Shown: positions 1 through 9,128, numbered from the stretch's first letter. The stretch: DNA of 64,000 nucleotides from CALMEC01 sp031366605 (GCA_031366605.1 JANLOO010000006.1:62001-126000), one strand, 5' to 3'. The notes: generated by a model not told the origin, from the sequence alone. Program-made: numbers and translations.

Positions 1-512
1 CGGCGGCGATCGACGTGCCGATCATCGTCAAGGAGGTCGGCTGGGGAATCGCCGAGAACATCGCCCGCCGTCTGGCCGAGGTCGGCATCGCCGGCATCGA
101 CGTCGCGGGCTCCGGCGGCACCAACTGGGGCGAGGTCGAGCGCAGACGGATGGACGACCCCGTCATGGTGCGCGTCGCGGGCGAGTTCCGCGAATGGGGC
201 ATCCCCACCGTGGATTCTGTCGTGGCAAGCCGTCGGGGGTTCCCAGACGGCCTGATCATCGCCTCCGGTGGGCTGCGCACCGGCCTGGACGCCGCCAAGT
301 GCCTTGCGCTCGGGGCCGATGCGGTCGGGTTTGCAGCTCCCCTGCTGAAAGCTGCGGTCGTGTCACGCCGCGCGGTCGACGAGCGTTTGAGGGGTATCAT
401 CGAAGGGCTGCGTATCGCTATGTTCTGCATCGGCGCCGCCGACATCGGGGACCTGGCCGGGACACCGCATTTGGTCCACGACACCGGAAGCGTTGACACC
501 TCCACGAACTAG
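1..512 (+). CDS. fni: Type 2 isopentenyl-diphosphate delta-isomerase, C-terminal part (5' end outside window)
   Basis: Interconverts isopentenyl and dimethylallyl diphosphate using FMN and NAD(P)H, feeding isoprenoid synthesis. The frame is open from the window edge and the reading begins in mid-protein. About 169 residues are visible, roughly the second half of a normal 340-residue enzyme. Visible signatures are VKEVGWGI, the substrate/FMN segment DVAGSGGTNWG, and the FMN phosphate-binding segment ASGGLRTG followed by AKCLALGADAVG. These match the type 2 (FMN) family rather than the type 1 Nudix enzyme. It stops 9 bases before hpnH, so it probably heads or belongs to the same hopanoid transcription unit and supplies its C5 precursor. 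The true start is not in the window. Confidence 0.93.
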   Translation, partial: AAIDVPIIVKEVGWGIAENIARRLAEVGIAGIDVAGSGGTNWGEVERRRMDDPVMVRVAGEFREWGIPTVDSVVASRRGFPDGLIIASGGLRTGLDAAKCLALGADAVGFAAPLLKAAVVSRRAVDERLRGIIEGLRIAMFCIGAADIGDLAGTPHLVHDTGSVDTSTN

Positions 513-521
513 GGAAGCCAC

Positions 522-1529
522 GTGCCGAAACGCCCGATTGCGCTCGAGATGGGGATGGCGACGTACCTGGTCAAGAAGCGCCTGATCCAGCGCAGCGACA
601 TGTTCCCGTTCACGCTGATGCTCGAACCGCTCGAGCTCTGCAACCTGGCGTGCCACGGGTGCGGGCGGATCCGCGAGTACGACGATGTCTTCCATATGCG
701 CCTGAGCGTCGAGGAATGTCTGCGGGTCGCCGAGGAGGCCGGTGCGCCGATCGTCAACATCCCCGGTGGCGAGCCGCTGATCCACACGCAGATCGACGAG
801 ATCGTCAACGGCATCACGGCACAGGGGCGCTTCGTCTACCTGTGTACCAACGGCATCCTGATGGACCGGGCATTCGGCAAGATCCCGCCGTCCAACCGGT
901 TCGCATTCGTCGTCCACATCGATGGGATGGAGGCGGTTCACGACCATGCGGTCGACCGCGCCGGGGTCTTCAAGAAGGCCACCGCCAAGATGCGCGAGGC
1001 CATCGACCTGGGCTATCGCGTCTGCACCAACACCACGATCTTCCGGGGGACCGCGGCCCGCGAATACGTCGAGCTGTTCAGCTTCCTCAAGGACATGGGC
1101 GTCGAGGGATGCATCACCTCGCCCGGGTTCGACTACGACTCGGTCACAAAAGATCGCGAGCAGTTTCTGGCGCGCACCGAGGCGCAAGCGCTCTACGCCG
1201 AGGTACACGAGTTGTGCGAGGGCATGGACGTGCCCTTCTACAACAACCCCCTGTTCCATGAGTTCCTGCAGGGCAAGCGCAGCTACCGCTGCTCGGCGTG
1301 GTCGATGCCGACCTACACGGTCAAGGGGTGGCGCAGCCCCTGTTATCTGCTCGCCGATGCCCATGTGGGGAGCTTGAAAGAGCTGTACGAAGGCACCGAC
1401 TGGGAGGCGTACGGCACCGACCGCGACCCCCGTTGTGCCAACTGCCTGATGCACTGCGGTTACGAGGCCACCACGATCCTCGAGGCGTTCAAGAGCCCGC
1501 GGGATCTGCTGACGCTCGCCCGAGGGTAG
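522..1529 (+). CDS. hpnH: HpnH, radical SAM adenosyl-hopene transferase
   Basis: Radical SAM enzyme that joins the 5'-deoxyadenosyl group to hopene (diploptene) to give adenosylhopane, the first step in making C35 extended hopanoids. The 335-residue length is normal for HpnH. The SAM iron-sulfur motif is C40-NLA-C44-HG-C47, followed by the GGEP motif (NIPGGEPLI) that binds the SAM amino group. C-terminal cysteines (CANCLMHCG) also fit the family. Start is GTG at 522, nine bases after the isomerase stop. The stop TAG overlaps the GTG of hpnG by one base, implying coupled translation. Directly followed by hpnG, the enzyme acting on its product. Confidence 0.93.
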   Translation: MPKRPIALEMGMATYLVKKRLIQRSDMFPFTLMLEPLELCNLACHGCGRIREYDDVFHMRLSVEECLRVAEEAGAPIVNIPGGEPLIHTQIDEIVNGITAQGRFVYLCTNGILMDRAFGKIPPSNRFAFVVHIDGMEAVHDHAVDRAGVFKKATAKMREAIDLGYRVCTNTTIFRGTAAREYVELFSFLKDMGVEGCITSPGFDYDSVTKDREQFLARTEAQALYAEVHELCEGMDVPFYNNPLFHEFLQGKRSYRCSAWSMPTYTVKGWRSPCYLLADAHVGSLKELYEGTDWEAYGTDRDPRCANCLMHCGYEATTILEAFKSPRDLLTLARG

Positions 1530-2179
1530 TGCCCACCGCACCCATCGTCGTCGTGTGCGCGCTTGAGATCGAACGCCGCGCGCTCGCCGGACTCGAACGC
1601 CCCGGGGTCGAGATCCACGTCAGCGGCATCGGGCCAGACGCGGCCGCGGCACTTGGTGAGCGGCTGACCCAGCGCCCACTTCGCGCGATGATTGCGACCG
1701 GATTCTGCGGCGCGCTCATCTCGCGACTGGACGTGGGAACGATCGTGGTCGCAGAACGCGTCGTTCACGAGAACACCGGTGATGTCTTCGCCGCCGACGA
1801 CGTGATGTTGGCCGCCGCCGAAGGCCGCCGTGGAACGCTCGTCAGCGCCGGCGAGGTTGCCCGCACCCCGGCCGACCGCGCCGCGCTGCAGGGCCTGGCA
1901 GTCGACATGGAGAGCGCGGCGCTCGCTCGCGCGGCGCGCGACGCGGATGTGCCGTTCATCGCAATCCGCGCCATCAGCGACCGCTTCCGGGATCGCATCC
2001 CCGACATCGCCGGGATGCTCGACCACGTGGGCCGCCCTGACCGCAGCGCACTCATCGCGTTCGCATTGCACAACCCGCGGGAGATCCCGCGTCTGATCCG
2101 GCTGGGCCGCTCCGCAAAGCGCGCGAGTACGGCGTTGACCGATGGGGTCGCAACGCTTCTGACGCGGCTGGGCGCATGA
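1529..2179 (+). CDS. hpnG: HpnG-like hopanoid nucleoside phosphorylase (adenosylhopane to ribosylhopane step)
   Basis: Member of the purine nucleoside phosphorylase / MTA-SAH nucleosidase superfamily expected to remove adenine from adenosylhopane, giving the ribosyl form used for bacteriohopanetetrol. The start is GTG 1529, sharing one base with the hpnH stop. It gives 216 residues with an N-terminal strand (APIVVVCALEIERRAL), the glycine-rich ATGFCGAL segment and the family's VDMESAAL motif, whose Glu contacts the ribose. Overlaps hpnA by 4 bases (ATGA). Context between hpnH and hpnA fixes the assignment; from sequence alone it could be any member of the phosphorylase family. Confidence 0.85.
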   Translation: MPTAPIVVVCALEIERRALAGLERPGVEIHVSGIGPDAAAALGERLTQRPLRAMIATGFCGALISRLDVGTIVVAERVVHENTGDVFAADDVMLAAAEGRRGTLVSAGEVARTPADRAALQGLAVDMESAALARAARDADVPFIAIRAISDRFRDRIPDIAGMLDHVGRPDRSALIAFALHNPREIPRLIRLGRSAKRASTALTDGVATLLTRLGA

Positions 2180-3195
2180 GCACGGCCCTGGTGACCGGGG
2201 CCACCGGGTTCATCGGACATCACGTCGCACAAGACCTGCTCGAGCACGGATGGACCGTGCGTGCGCTGATTCGGCCCGCGAGCATCGGCGACCGACGTTG
2301 GCCCGCCGAAGCCGAGCCCATCACGGGCGAGCTGCTCGATCCCGCGGCGGTCATGGATGCCGCCAGGGGATGCGACGCGATCGTCCACGTCGCCGCGCAC
2401 TACGCGCTGGCCCGGCATCAGGCCCGAGACGTCGAGCGCACCAACATCGGGGGCACCGCCAACGTGATCGCCGCGGCGCAGGCCTGCGGTGCCCGACTGG
2501 TCCACACATCGTCCGTCGCGACGATCGGCATCCCCACCGACGGCACGCCCGGCGATGAGGACACCCCGCTCGATCCGGCCATCGTCATCGGCGCGTACAA
2601 ACGCTCCAAGCTGGCATCGGAGCTGATGGTGCGCCAAGCCGCGCGTGACGGTCTGTGGGCGACGGTCGTCAACCCGAGCGCCCCGATCGGGCCCGGAGAT
2701 TGGAGGCCCACACCAACCGGACGCATCGTCCGGGACTTCCTGCGCGGACGCATGCGGGCCTACGTCGACACCGGACTGAACCTGGTGGATGTCCGCGACG
2801 TTGCTGCCGGGCATCGACTTGCGCTGGAGCACGGCACGCCGGGGCGTCGCTACATCCTGGGCAATCAGGACATGACGTTGCGCACAATCCTTGAGACATT
2901 GGGCGAGGTCAGCGGCCGGCGCGCCCCGACGCGCAAGATCCCGCATTGCGTCGCGGTCGGTTTCGCGGCGCTTTCGGAACTCGTCGAAGGACGGCTCCTG
3001 CGCCGAGAGCCCTTCGCGCCGCTCGACGGAGCCCTGATGGCACGCAAGCGGATGTTCTTCTCATCGCGCCGCGCGATCGACGAGTTGGGCCTGCCGCAGT
3101 CGAGCGTCGCCGATGCCTTGCGTGACGCGGTCGACTGGTGGCAGGGACCGGCGGCGCGCGACCGAGGATCATTTGCGACGGAGGCGCCACGGTGA
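2176..3195 (+). CDS. hpnA: HpnA, hopanoid-associated NAD(P)-dependent sugar epimerase
   Basis: Extended short-chain dehydrogenase of 339 residues found in hopanoid gene clusters. Its exact reaction is not established, but a role on the sugar-derived side chain is presumed. The N-terminal Rossmann motif is TGATGFIG, and the catalytic Tyr-Lys pair is in YKRSK after the serine-containing segment HTSSVATIG. It starts with ATG 2176 inside the hpnG stop (ATGA) and its TGA overlaps the GTG of the cyclase (GTGA). A less specific alternative is a dihydroflavonol-reductase-like protein, but the operon argues for HpnA. Confidence 0.88.
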   Translation: MSTALVTGATGFIGHHVAQDLLEHGWTVRALIRPASIGDRRWPAEAEPITGELLDPAAVMDAARGCDAIVHVAAHYALARHQARDVERTNIGGTANVIAAAQACGARLVHTSSVATIGIPTDGTPGDEDTPLDPAIVIGAYKRSKLASELMVRQAARDGLWATVVNPSAPIGPGDWRPTPTGRIVRDFLRGRMRAYVDTGLNLVDVRDVAAGHRLALEHGTPGRRYILGNQDMTLRTILETLGEVSGRRAPTRKIPHCVAVGFAALSELVEGRLLRREPFAPLDGALMARKRMFFSSRRAIDELGLPQSSVADALRDAVDWWQGPAARDRGSFATEAPR

Positions 3196-5066
3196 CGACG
3201 GCAGCGGCCGATTTGACGACTGCCGCCACCCAGGCGATGGAGCGCGGTCGCAGCCACCTGATGGGGCTGCAGCGTCCCGACGGCGAATGGTGGGCCGAGC
3301 TCGAATCCAACGCCACGATGACCGCTGAGCACCTGTTCCTGCTGTGCCTGTTCGACCGCGCCGACGACGCGACCAAGGCAAAAGTCGCGACCGAACTCCT
3401 GGAGACCCAACGCGAGGACGGCAGCTGGCCGGTGTGGTTCGGTGGACCGGCGGATCTCTCCGTCGCGGTCGAGGCCTACTACGCGCTTCGCCTGTGTGGC
3501 ATTCCGGCCGACGACCCGCGGATGCTGCGTACCCGGGACCTGGTGCGATCGCTGGGTGGCGTCAACCGCACGCGGTTCTTCACCCGCCTGTGGTTGGCAG
3601 TGCTGGGCCAATACCCCTGGAAGGCCCTGCCCTACCTGCCTCCCGAGCTGATCTTTCTGCCGCCAAGGGCACCGCTCTCGATCTACCGGTTCGCGTGTTG
3701 GGCGCGACAGACATTCGTCGCGTTGATGGTGGTGTTGTCCAAGAACCCGACGTTTCCTCAACCGGTCGGCCTGGACGAGCTGTACGTCGAGGCCGCCGGG
3801 TCGGTACCCGGCCCACCGCCGCGGACACCAGGTCGGTGGACGCGGGTGTTCACGGCGGTCCTCCCGCCGGCACGGGTCTGGGGACGGCGCGGGCCGCGTC
3901 GTGTGACCGAGGCTGCATACCGGCGTATCGCACGGTGGATTTTGGAGCGCCAGGAGGCCGATGGCTCGTGGGGCGGCATCCAACCTCCCTGGGTGTACTC
4001 ACTGATCGCGCTGCACAGCTTGGGCTACCCGCTCGACCACCCCGCGATGCAACGCGGCCTCGATGGGCTCGACGGGTTCGTCATCGACGATGGGCGTCGG
4101 TTACGGATGCAGGGGTGTGTCTCGCCCGTGTGGGACACATGCCTTGCAACGGTCGCCTTGGCCGATACCGGTCTGCGCCAGGACGAACCGGCCGTCGCGC
4201 GGGCGATCGCGTGGATGCGGTCCAAGGAGGTCACGCGCTACGGCGACTGGCACGCCATCCCCCGTCGTGGCCACCCGGGCGGGTGGTCCTTCGAGATCGC
4301 CAACGAGTGGTACCCCGACACCGACGACACGGCCGAGGTCATCTTGTCGATGATCAAAGCCGGAGTGCCCGCGAGCGATGGTGCCATCGCCCGGGGTGTC
4401 GACTGGCTGCTGGCGATGCAAAGCAGCAACGGCGGGTGGGGTTCGTTCGACGTCGACAACGACCGGCGCATCGTCACGCAGCTGCCCGTGTGTGACTTCG
4501 GCGAGGTCATCGACTGGCCCACCGAAGACGTCACCGCCCATATCCTCGAGGCGCTGGCGGTGGCGGGCATCCCCCCTGACGACCCGGCGATCCGTCGCGG
4601 TGTCGACTACCTCCGTGGCGAGCAGCGACCCGACGGCTCGTGGTGGGGCCGGTGGGGCGTCAACCACATCTACGGCACCGGAGCCGTCCTGCCGGCGTTG
4701 GCCGCCGTCGGTGAAGACATGGCGGCTCCGCACATCGGCCGTGCGGTCGATTGGCTCGCCGCCTGCCAGAACCCGGATGGCGGCTGGGGCGAGCGCATCG
4801 ACAGTTACTGGGATCCCGCGTGGATCGGACAGGGCGACTCCACCGCGTCACAAACGGCGTGGGCGCTCCTGGGGCTCCTTGCAGTCAATCCGAATCACCC
4901 GGCGGTCGCCGGTGGAGTACGGTGGCTCGTGGAGCACCAGTCACCCAACGGCGAATGGCGCGAAGATGCGTTCACAGGCACCGGGTTTCCAGGGGACTTC
5001 ATGATCAAGTACCACTACTACCGCCTGTACTTTCCGCTCGCCGCGCTCGGGCGGTTCTGCTCGTGA
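3192..5066 (+). CDS. shc: Squalene-hopene cyclase
   Basis: Cyclizes squalene to hopene/hopanol at the membrane and is the core enzyme of hopanoid synthesis. The catalytic acid motif DTDD lies at residues 376-379, and several QW-type repeats (for example QREDGSW, QEADGSW, QSSNGGWGSF, QRPDGSWWG, QNPDGGWGE) are spread along the alpha/alpha barrels. Start chosen at GTG 3192, which overlaps the hpnA stop as GTGA. A GGAGG at 3180-3184 sits 7 bases upstream. This gives 624 residues, a normal length. A longer reading from 3138 would run back into hpnA without a ribosome site. The TGA overlaps the GTG of hpnC. Confidence 0.96.
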   Translation: MTTAAADLTTAATQAMERGRSHLMGLQRPDGEWWAELESNATMTAEHLFLLCLFDRADDATKAKVATELLETQREDGSWPVWFGGPADLSVAVEAYYALRLCGIPADDPRMLRTRDLVRSLGGVNRTRFFTRLWLAVLGQYPWKALPYLPPELIFLPPRAPLSIYRFACWARQTFVALMVVLSKNPTFPQPVGLDELYVEAAGSVPGPPPRTPGRWTRVFTAVLPPARVWGRRGPRRVTEAAYRRIARWILERQEADGSWGGIQPPWVYSLIALHSLGYPLDHPAMQRGLDGLDGFVIDDGRRLRMQGCVSPVWDTCLATVALADTGLRQDEPAVARAIAWMRSKEVTRYGDWHAIPRRGHPGGWSFEIANEWYPDTDDTAEVILSMIKAGVPASDGAIARGVDWLLAMQSSNGGWGSFDVDNDRRIVTQLPVCDFGEVIDWPTEDVTAHILEALAVAGIPPDDPAIRRGVDYLRGEQRPDGSWWGRWGVNHIYGTGAVLPALAAVGEDMAAPHIGRAVDWLAACQNPDGGWGERIDSYWDPAWIGQGDSTASQTAWALLGLLAVNPNHPAVAGGVRWLVEHQSPNGEWREDAFTGTGFPGDFMIKYHYYRLYFPLAALGRFCS

Positions 5067-5923
5067 GCACCGCCGTCGCCGACGCCCGCCGCGTCGCCCG
5101 GGACATCACCCGCAAGCACGACGAGAACTTCCCCGTCGCGTTCCTGCTGCTGCCGAGGGACCTGCGCGCGGACATGCGCGCGATCTATGCGTTTTGCCGA
5201 ACGGTCGACAACCTTGGCGATGCTTGGACCGGTGACCGCTCCCTCGCGCTTGACGCGTTTGAGTTGGACCTGCATCGCTGCTGGGAGGGCACGCCGGCGG
5301 ATCGGCGCCTGAGGGCGCTCGCCGTGACGGTGCGCCGCCACGCGATGGACCCCGACCCGTTCCTCCGGCTTCTCGACGCCAACCGTCTTGATCAACGGAT
5401 CTCTCGGTGGGACACCCACTCCGACCTGATTGAGTACTGCCACCAGTCGGCCACCCCCGTCGGGCAGATGGTCCTCGCGGTGCTGGGCCATCGTGATGCC
5501 GAGCGCATCGCGCTGAGCGATCACACGTGCATCGGGTTGCAGCTCGTCAACTTCTGGCAGGACATCAGCCGCGACCTGGCCGACAACAACCGCATCTACC
5601 TGCCGGCCCAGGACATGAAGCGCTTCGGCGTGACGGAAGCGGACCTGGCGCTCCCGTGCGCGGGTGAGGCGACGCGCGCGTTGGTCGCGTTCGAGGTCGC
5701 GCGAGCGCGGGCAGAACTCGTCGCGGGCGCTCCGCTGGCAGGGCTGGTGACGTGGCGTGCCCGGCCCGACCTGCGGATGTTCACCGCCGGCGGCTTGGCC
5801 CTGTGCGACGCGATCGCCCGGCAGGACTACGACACCCTGGCCAATCGACCGGCGCCAAAAACACTCGGTCGCGCGCGCATCGCGTTCGACGTCATCCTCG
5901 GCATGCTCAGGAGGTCACGGTGA
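5063..5923 (+). CDS. hpnC: HpnC, squalene synthase component (hydroxysqualene synthase)
   Basis: Trans-isoprenyl diphosphate synthase homologue. In the HpnCDE route HpnD makes presqualene diphosphate from two FPP, HpnC converts it to hydroxysqualene and HpnE reduces that to squalene. The protein is 286 residues from GTG 5063, which overlaps the cyclase stop (GTGA). The first acidic site reads RTVDNLGD, where a DDxxD would be expected. The second is NFWQDISRD, then NNRIYLP. The altered first motif is typical of HpnC as opposed to HpnD. It is placed between shc and hpnD. Confidence 0.92.
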   Translation: MSTAVADARRVARDITRKHDENFPVAFLLLPRDLRADMRAIYAFCRTVDNLGDAWTGDRSLALDAFELDLHRCWEGTPADRRLRALAVTVRRHAMDPDPFLRLLDANRLDQRISRWDTHSDLIEYCHQSATPVGQMVLAVLGHRDAERIALSDHTCIGLQLVNFWQDISRDLADNNRIYLPAQDMKRFGVTEADLALPCAGEATRALVAFEVARARAELVAGAPLAGLVTWRARPDLRMFTAGGLALCDAIARQDYDTLANRPAPKTLGRARIAFDVILGMLRRSR

Positions 5924-6780
5924 CCGTCGAAACCGCCTACGAACGCTGTCGCACGATCACCCGCGCCGCCGCTCGCAACTTCTACTACGGGTTCGTCTTG
6001 CTCCCCAACCCCCGGCGAGCGGGAATCTACGCGGCGTACGCATTCGCCCGCCGCGCCGACGACGCAGTCGACGAGGAAGGACCGCTCGACGCCAAGCTGG
6101 AAGCCGTTGCGGAGCTGCGCCGTGAACTCGACGCCGCCTACGCAGGTGCCGTTTCCGAGGACGACGAGGTCCTGGTCGCGCTCGCCGACACGGTGCACCG
6201 ATTCGCGATCCCTCGTCAACACTTTGATGCGCTGATCGACGGCGTCGCGATGGACCTGACCACCACGCGCTACGCGAACTTTGCGGAGCTGAAGCCGTAC
6301 TGCGATCGGGTCGCCGGCGCGGTGGGCCTCGTGAGCCTCCACATCTTCGGTTTCGAGAATCCGGAGGCGCCTGACCATGCCGCTGACCTGGGCGTGGGGA
6401 TGCAGATCGTCAACATCATGCGCGACGTCGCCGAGGATGCCGAGCACGATCGCATCTACCTGCCGCAAGACGAGATGGCCGCCCACGGCGTGACCGACGC
6501 CGACATCCTGGCCGGCGTGACCACACCCCAGATGCGGTCGCTGCTGCACGCGCAGGGTGATCGGGCCAGGAAGTACTTCGCCAGTGGCGAGGCGTTGCTG
6601 CCGATGCTCGACCGGCGCGCGCGGGCGTGTGTGTCCATGTTGGGCGGCCTGTACCGTGCGATCCTCGACGAGATCGAAGTGCGCGAGTACGACGTCATGA
6701 GCGAACGCATCGCACTGTCGACGCCGCGCAAACTCGTGCTGATGGGCCAGAAGACGATCACCACCCTGACGCCGGGGTGA
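5920..6780 (+). CDS. hpnD: HpnD, presqualene diphosphate synthase
   Basis: Condenses two farnesyl diphosphates to presqualene diphosphate. It has 286 residues from GTG 5920, which overlaps the hpnC stop. AGGAGG at 5909-5914 gives the strongest ribosome site in this operon, 5 bases upstream. Both Mg-binding acidic motifs are intact: ARRADDAVDE and NIMRDVAEDAEHDRIYLP. The N-terminus (FYYGFVLLP) is characteristic of squalene/phytoene synthases. Phytoene synthase is the main alternative, but the neighbours hpnC, hpnE and shc settle it. Confidence 0.93.
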   Translation: MTVETAYERCRTITRAAARNFYYGFVLLPNPRRAGIYAAYAFARRADDAVDEEGPLDAKLEAVAELRRELDAAYAGAVSEDDEVLVALADTVHRFAIPRQHFDALIDGVAMDLTTTRYANFAELKPYCDRVAGAVGLVSLHIFGFENPEAPDHAADLGVGMQIVNIMRDVAEDAEHDRIYLPQDEMAAHGVTDADILAGVTTPQMRSLLHAQGDRARKYFASGEALLPMLDRRARACVSMLGGLYRAILDEIEVREYDVMSERIALSTPRKLVLMGQKTITTLTPG

Positions 6781-8081
6781 GCCGCCGGGTGGTGGTGTGT
6801 GGCGGTGGCCTGGCCGGGTTGGCCGCCGCGTGTGAAGCGTCGCTGTTGGGCGCGGACGTGGTGTTGGTCGAGCGCCGCCCGTTTCTGGGTGGCAAGGCCT
6901 ACAGCTTCGTCGACGAGGACACCGGCACAGAGGTCGACAACGGTCAGCACGTGTTCCTTGGCTGCTGCACCGCGTACATCGCGTTGCTCGAATTGATCGG
7001 TGCGTCCGGGGACACGACGCTGCAACCGCTCCTCAACGCCCCGGTGCGCGACCGGGCCGGGCGAACCGGTGCACTGCGGGCATCGCGGCTGCCGGCGCCG
7101 CTGCATCTGGGCCCGTCCTTCATGACGTACCCCTTGCTGTCGTCCGTCGAGAAGACCAACGCGACGCGGGCACTGGCGGCGCTGGGGATGCTGCGCGAGA
7201 GCCGGCGCGGCACGCTCGACGACGTGACGTTCGCCGAGTGGCTGATCGCCCACGGGCAGACCCCTGGTGCAATCGAGCGCTTCTGGGACCTGATCGTCCT
7301 TCCGACCTGCAACGACCGCAGCGACCGGGTGTCGGCGGCGGTCGCGACGTTCGTGTTCCAGGAGGGGTTCTTGCGGACGCGGACGGGATCGGCGATCGGC
7401 TGGTCACGCGTGGGGCTCACGCGGCTGGTCGACCCTCCGGCGCGTCGGTTCCTCGAGCGGCGTGGCGTGCGCGTCATCACCGGGCAGGGTGTCACGCACG
7501 CGACGGCGAGTGCGGTTGAGCTGTCGAGCGGCGAGACCCTCGCGGCCGATGCCGTGGTGCTGGCCCTGCCTCCAGACCGTGCGCGAGAGGTCTGCCCGCA
7601 CGCACTGCCCCAGGCCGTCGGATTGGACTCATCACCCATCGTCAACGTCCACGTCTGGTACGACCGCCCGGTCATGGACGGCCTGTTCACCGCCATCGTC
7701 GACAGCCAGGCCCAGTGGGTCTTCAACCGCACAGCGATGGAACGCGTGGCCGGCCCCGGGCAACACCTCGCGGTGTCGATCTCGGGCGCGCGAGAGGAGG
7801 TGGTCCGCCCCAAAGCCGAACTGATCGACGCGATCACCACCGAGCTCGCGGTCCTGTTTCCAGCCGCCACCGGTGCGACCATCGAACGCACCGTCTGCGT
7901 CAAGGAACCGGATGCGACGTTCGCCGCCGCCCCGGGTCAGGCGACGCGACGTCCGGGTACGCGAACCCCGCTCGATGGCGTCGTCCTGGCCGGCGCATGG
8001 ACCGACACCGGATGGCCTGCCACCATGGAAGGCGCCGTGCGGAGCGGAATATTGGCCGCACGGGCTCTGCCGGCCCAGTGA
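6777..8081 (+). CDS. hpnE: HpnE, FAD-dependent hydroxysqualene dehydroxylase
   Basis: Flavoprotein of the amine oxidase / phytoene desaturase type that completes squalene synthesis. It has 434 residues from GTG 6777 overlapping the hpnD stop. The N-terminal dinucleotide-binding fold is VVVCGGGLAGLAAACEA, with the second conserved segment RRPFLGGKAYSF and the DNGQHVFLG stretch typical of HpnE. The C-terminal FAD motif appears as LDGVVLAGAWTDTGWPATMEGAV. It is the last gene of the hopanoid unit; the next gene, tag, is convergent 54 bases downstream. Confidence 0.92.
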   Translation: MSRRVVVCGGGLAGLAAACEASLLGADVVLVERRPFLGGKAYSFVDEDTGTEVDNGQHVFLGCCTAYIALLELIGASGDTTLQPLLNAPVRDRAGRTGALRASRLPAPLHLGPSFMTYPLLSSVEKTNATRALAALGMLRESRRGTLDDVTFAEWLIAHGQTPGAIERFWDLIVLPTCNDRSDRVSAAVATFVFQEGFLRTRTGSAIGWSRVGLTRLVDPPARRFLERRGVRVITGQGVTHATASAVELSSGETLAADAVVLALPPDRAREVCPHALPQAVGLDSSPIVNVHVWYDRPVMDGLFTAIVDSQAQWVFNRTAMERVAGPGQHLAVSISGAREEVVRPKAELIDAITTELAVLFPAATGATIERTVCVKEPDATFAAAPGQATRRPGTRTPLDGVVLAGAWTDTGWPATMEGAVRSGILAARALPAQ

Positions 8082-8135
8082 GGCATCGAACGGGGAGTGA
8101 CGGAGACTCCGAGCCAGCCGAATCAGCGAGTCGCG

Positions 8136-8747
8136 TCACGGTCGTGTGATCGCCTGACGTTCCGCGTGCACCCCGACGCGGGCATCGCATCCGGCGAGGT
8201 GGTCGTTGACGAGACCCATGGCCTGCATCAGCGCATACGCCGTCGTGGGACCGACGAACCGGAACCCGCGGCGGCGGAGTTCCTTCGACAGCGCCGTCGA
8301 CTCGGGTGTGATCGCAGGAACGTCGGCAAACGTCTTCGGCGCCCGCTGACCGCGTGGTTCGAACGACCACACGAGCGTGGCGAACGACCCGAGTTCCTGC
8401 TGCACGGCAATCGCGGCGGAGGCATTGCCGATCGCCGCTTCGATCTTGCCGCGGTGGCGGACGATGGATGCGTCGCCGAGCAGCCGTTCGATGTCTCCGG
8501 CTCCGAATGTCGCGACATCAGCGATGCGAAATCCCGCGAACGCACTGCGGAAGCTCTCACGCTTGCGAAGGATCGTCAGCCACGAGAGCCCCGACTGAAA
8601 GCCTTCGAGGCACAACTTCTCGAAGAGTCGATCGTCGTCGATCACCGGCCGACCCCATTCCTCGTCGTGATAGGCGACGTAGTCGTCCGCCGATCGGCAC
8701 CAACCGCAGCGACGAATGCCGTCCGCACCCGTGATCAATCCACTCAC
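8136..8747 (-). CDS. tag: DNA-3-methyladenine glycosylase I
   Basis: Removes N3-methyladenine from alkylated DNA. It has 203 residues from GTG 8747, a start chosen because the family begins just before the zinc-binding segment RRCGWCRSADDYVAYHDEEWG. A longer reading from 8861 adds a non-conserved tail. The C-terminal zinc ligands are in NDHLAGC, and the catalytic region CLEGFQSGLSWLTILRKRE is intact. Convergent with hpnE, and its 5' end faces the 387-bp repeat-bearing intergenic region shared with the PAP2 gene. Confidence 0.93.
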   Translation of the reverse strand: MSGLITGADGIRRCGWCRSADDYVAYHDEEWGRPVIDDDRLFEKLCLEGFQSGLSWLTILRKRESFRSAFAGFRIADVATFGAGDIERLLGDASIVRHRGKIEAAIGNASAAIAVQQELGSFATLVWSFEPRGQRAPKTFADVPAITPESTALSKELRRRGFRFVGPTTAYALMQAMGLVNDHLAGCDARVGVHAERQAITRP

Positions 8748-8814
8748 CGGCCGAGCATGCCACACGCACTCCGATGGCCCGAGCGCGAAGGCACGGCCAC
8801 TTGGCATACCCGTT

Positions 8815-8842
8815 GGCCACTTGTGTCGTCCGACGACACACC
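8815..8842. repeat. Palindromic repeat unit, copy 1
   Basis: The core 8822-8840 reads TGTGTCGTCCGACGACACA: two perfect 9-bp arms around one base, preceded by GGCCACT. It could be an operator for a dimeric regulator or a small hairpin. A second copy lies 117 bp downstream. Confidence 0.7.
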
Positions 8843-8931
8843 TTCCGCGGGACATGGGCATGGGACGACCGACCGCAAACGGACCCGCTGGTCCGGCAAA
8901 CGCGAACGGTCACTTGGACAGGTACACGTCT

Positions 8932-8960
8932 GGTCACTTGTGTCGTCGGGCGACACACTT
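8932..8960. repeat. Palindromic repeat unit, copy 2
   Basis: The core 8939-8957 reads TGTGTCGTCGGGCGACACA, the same motif as copy 1. One arm position is changed in a way that would still pair as G-U in RNA. It is preceded by GGTCACT, matching the flank of copy 1. Confidence 0.7.
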
Positions 8961-9122
8961 GACCTCGTCGATCGCACAGCAGGAGCAGGATGGCGGCGGT
9001 GATCGCGGCCATCAGACCGGAATCCACACGACCGACGACGTCGTTCGGTGTGACGGGGACATGACAGAGGCGACACGCATTTCGATGGCTTGAGCCGGGC
9101 CGGTGCGCCCTGAGGGCGGTGG

Positions 9123-9128
9123 TACCGT
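9123..9128 (+). promoter_or_regulatory. Candidate -10 box (TACCGT) for a leaderless PAP2 transcript
   Basis: TACCGT ends exactly 6 bases before ATG 9135, so initiation at the usual distance would fall on the start codon. No ribosome-binding site is visible and no good -35 is seen. Confidence 0.45.

Noticed and set aside
363..1541. 392-codon minus-strand frame opposite fni/hpnH
   Set aside because: Opposite a clear radical SAM gene, with no homology signal.
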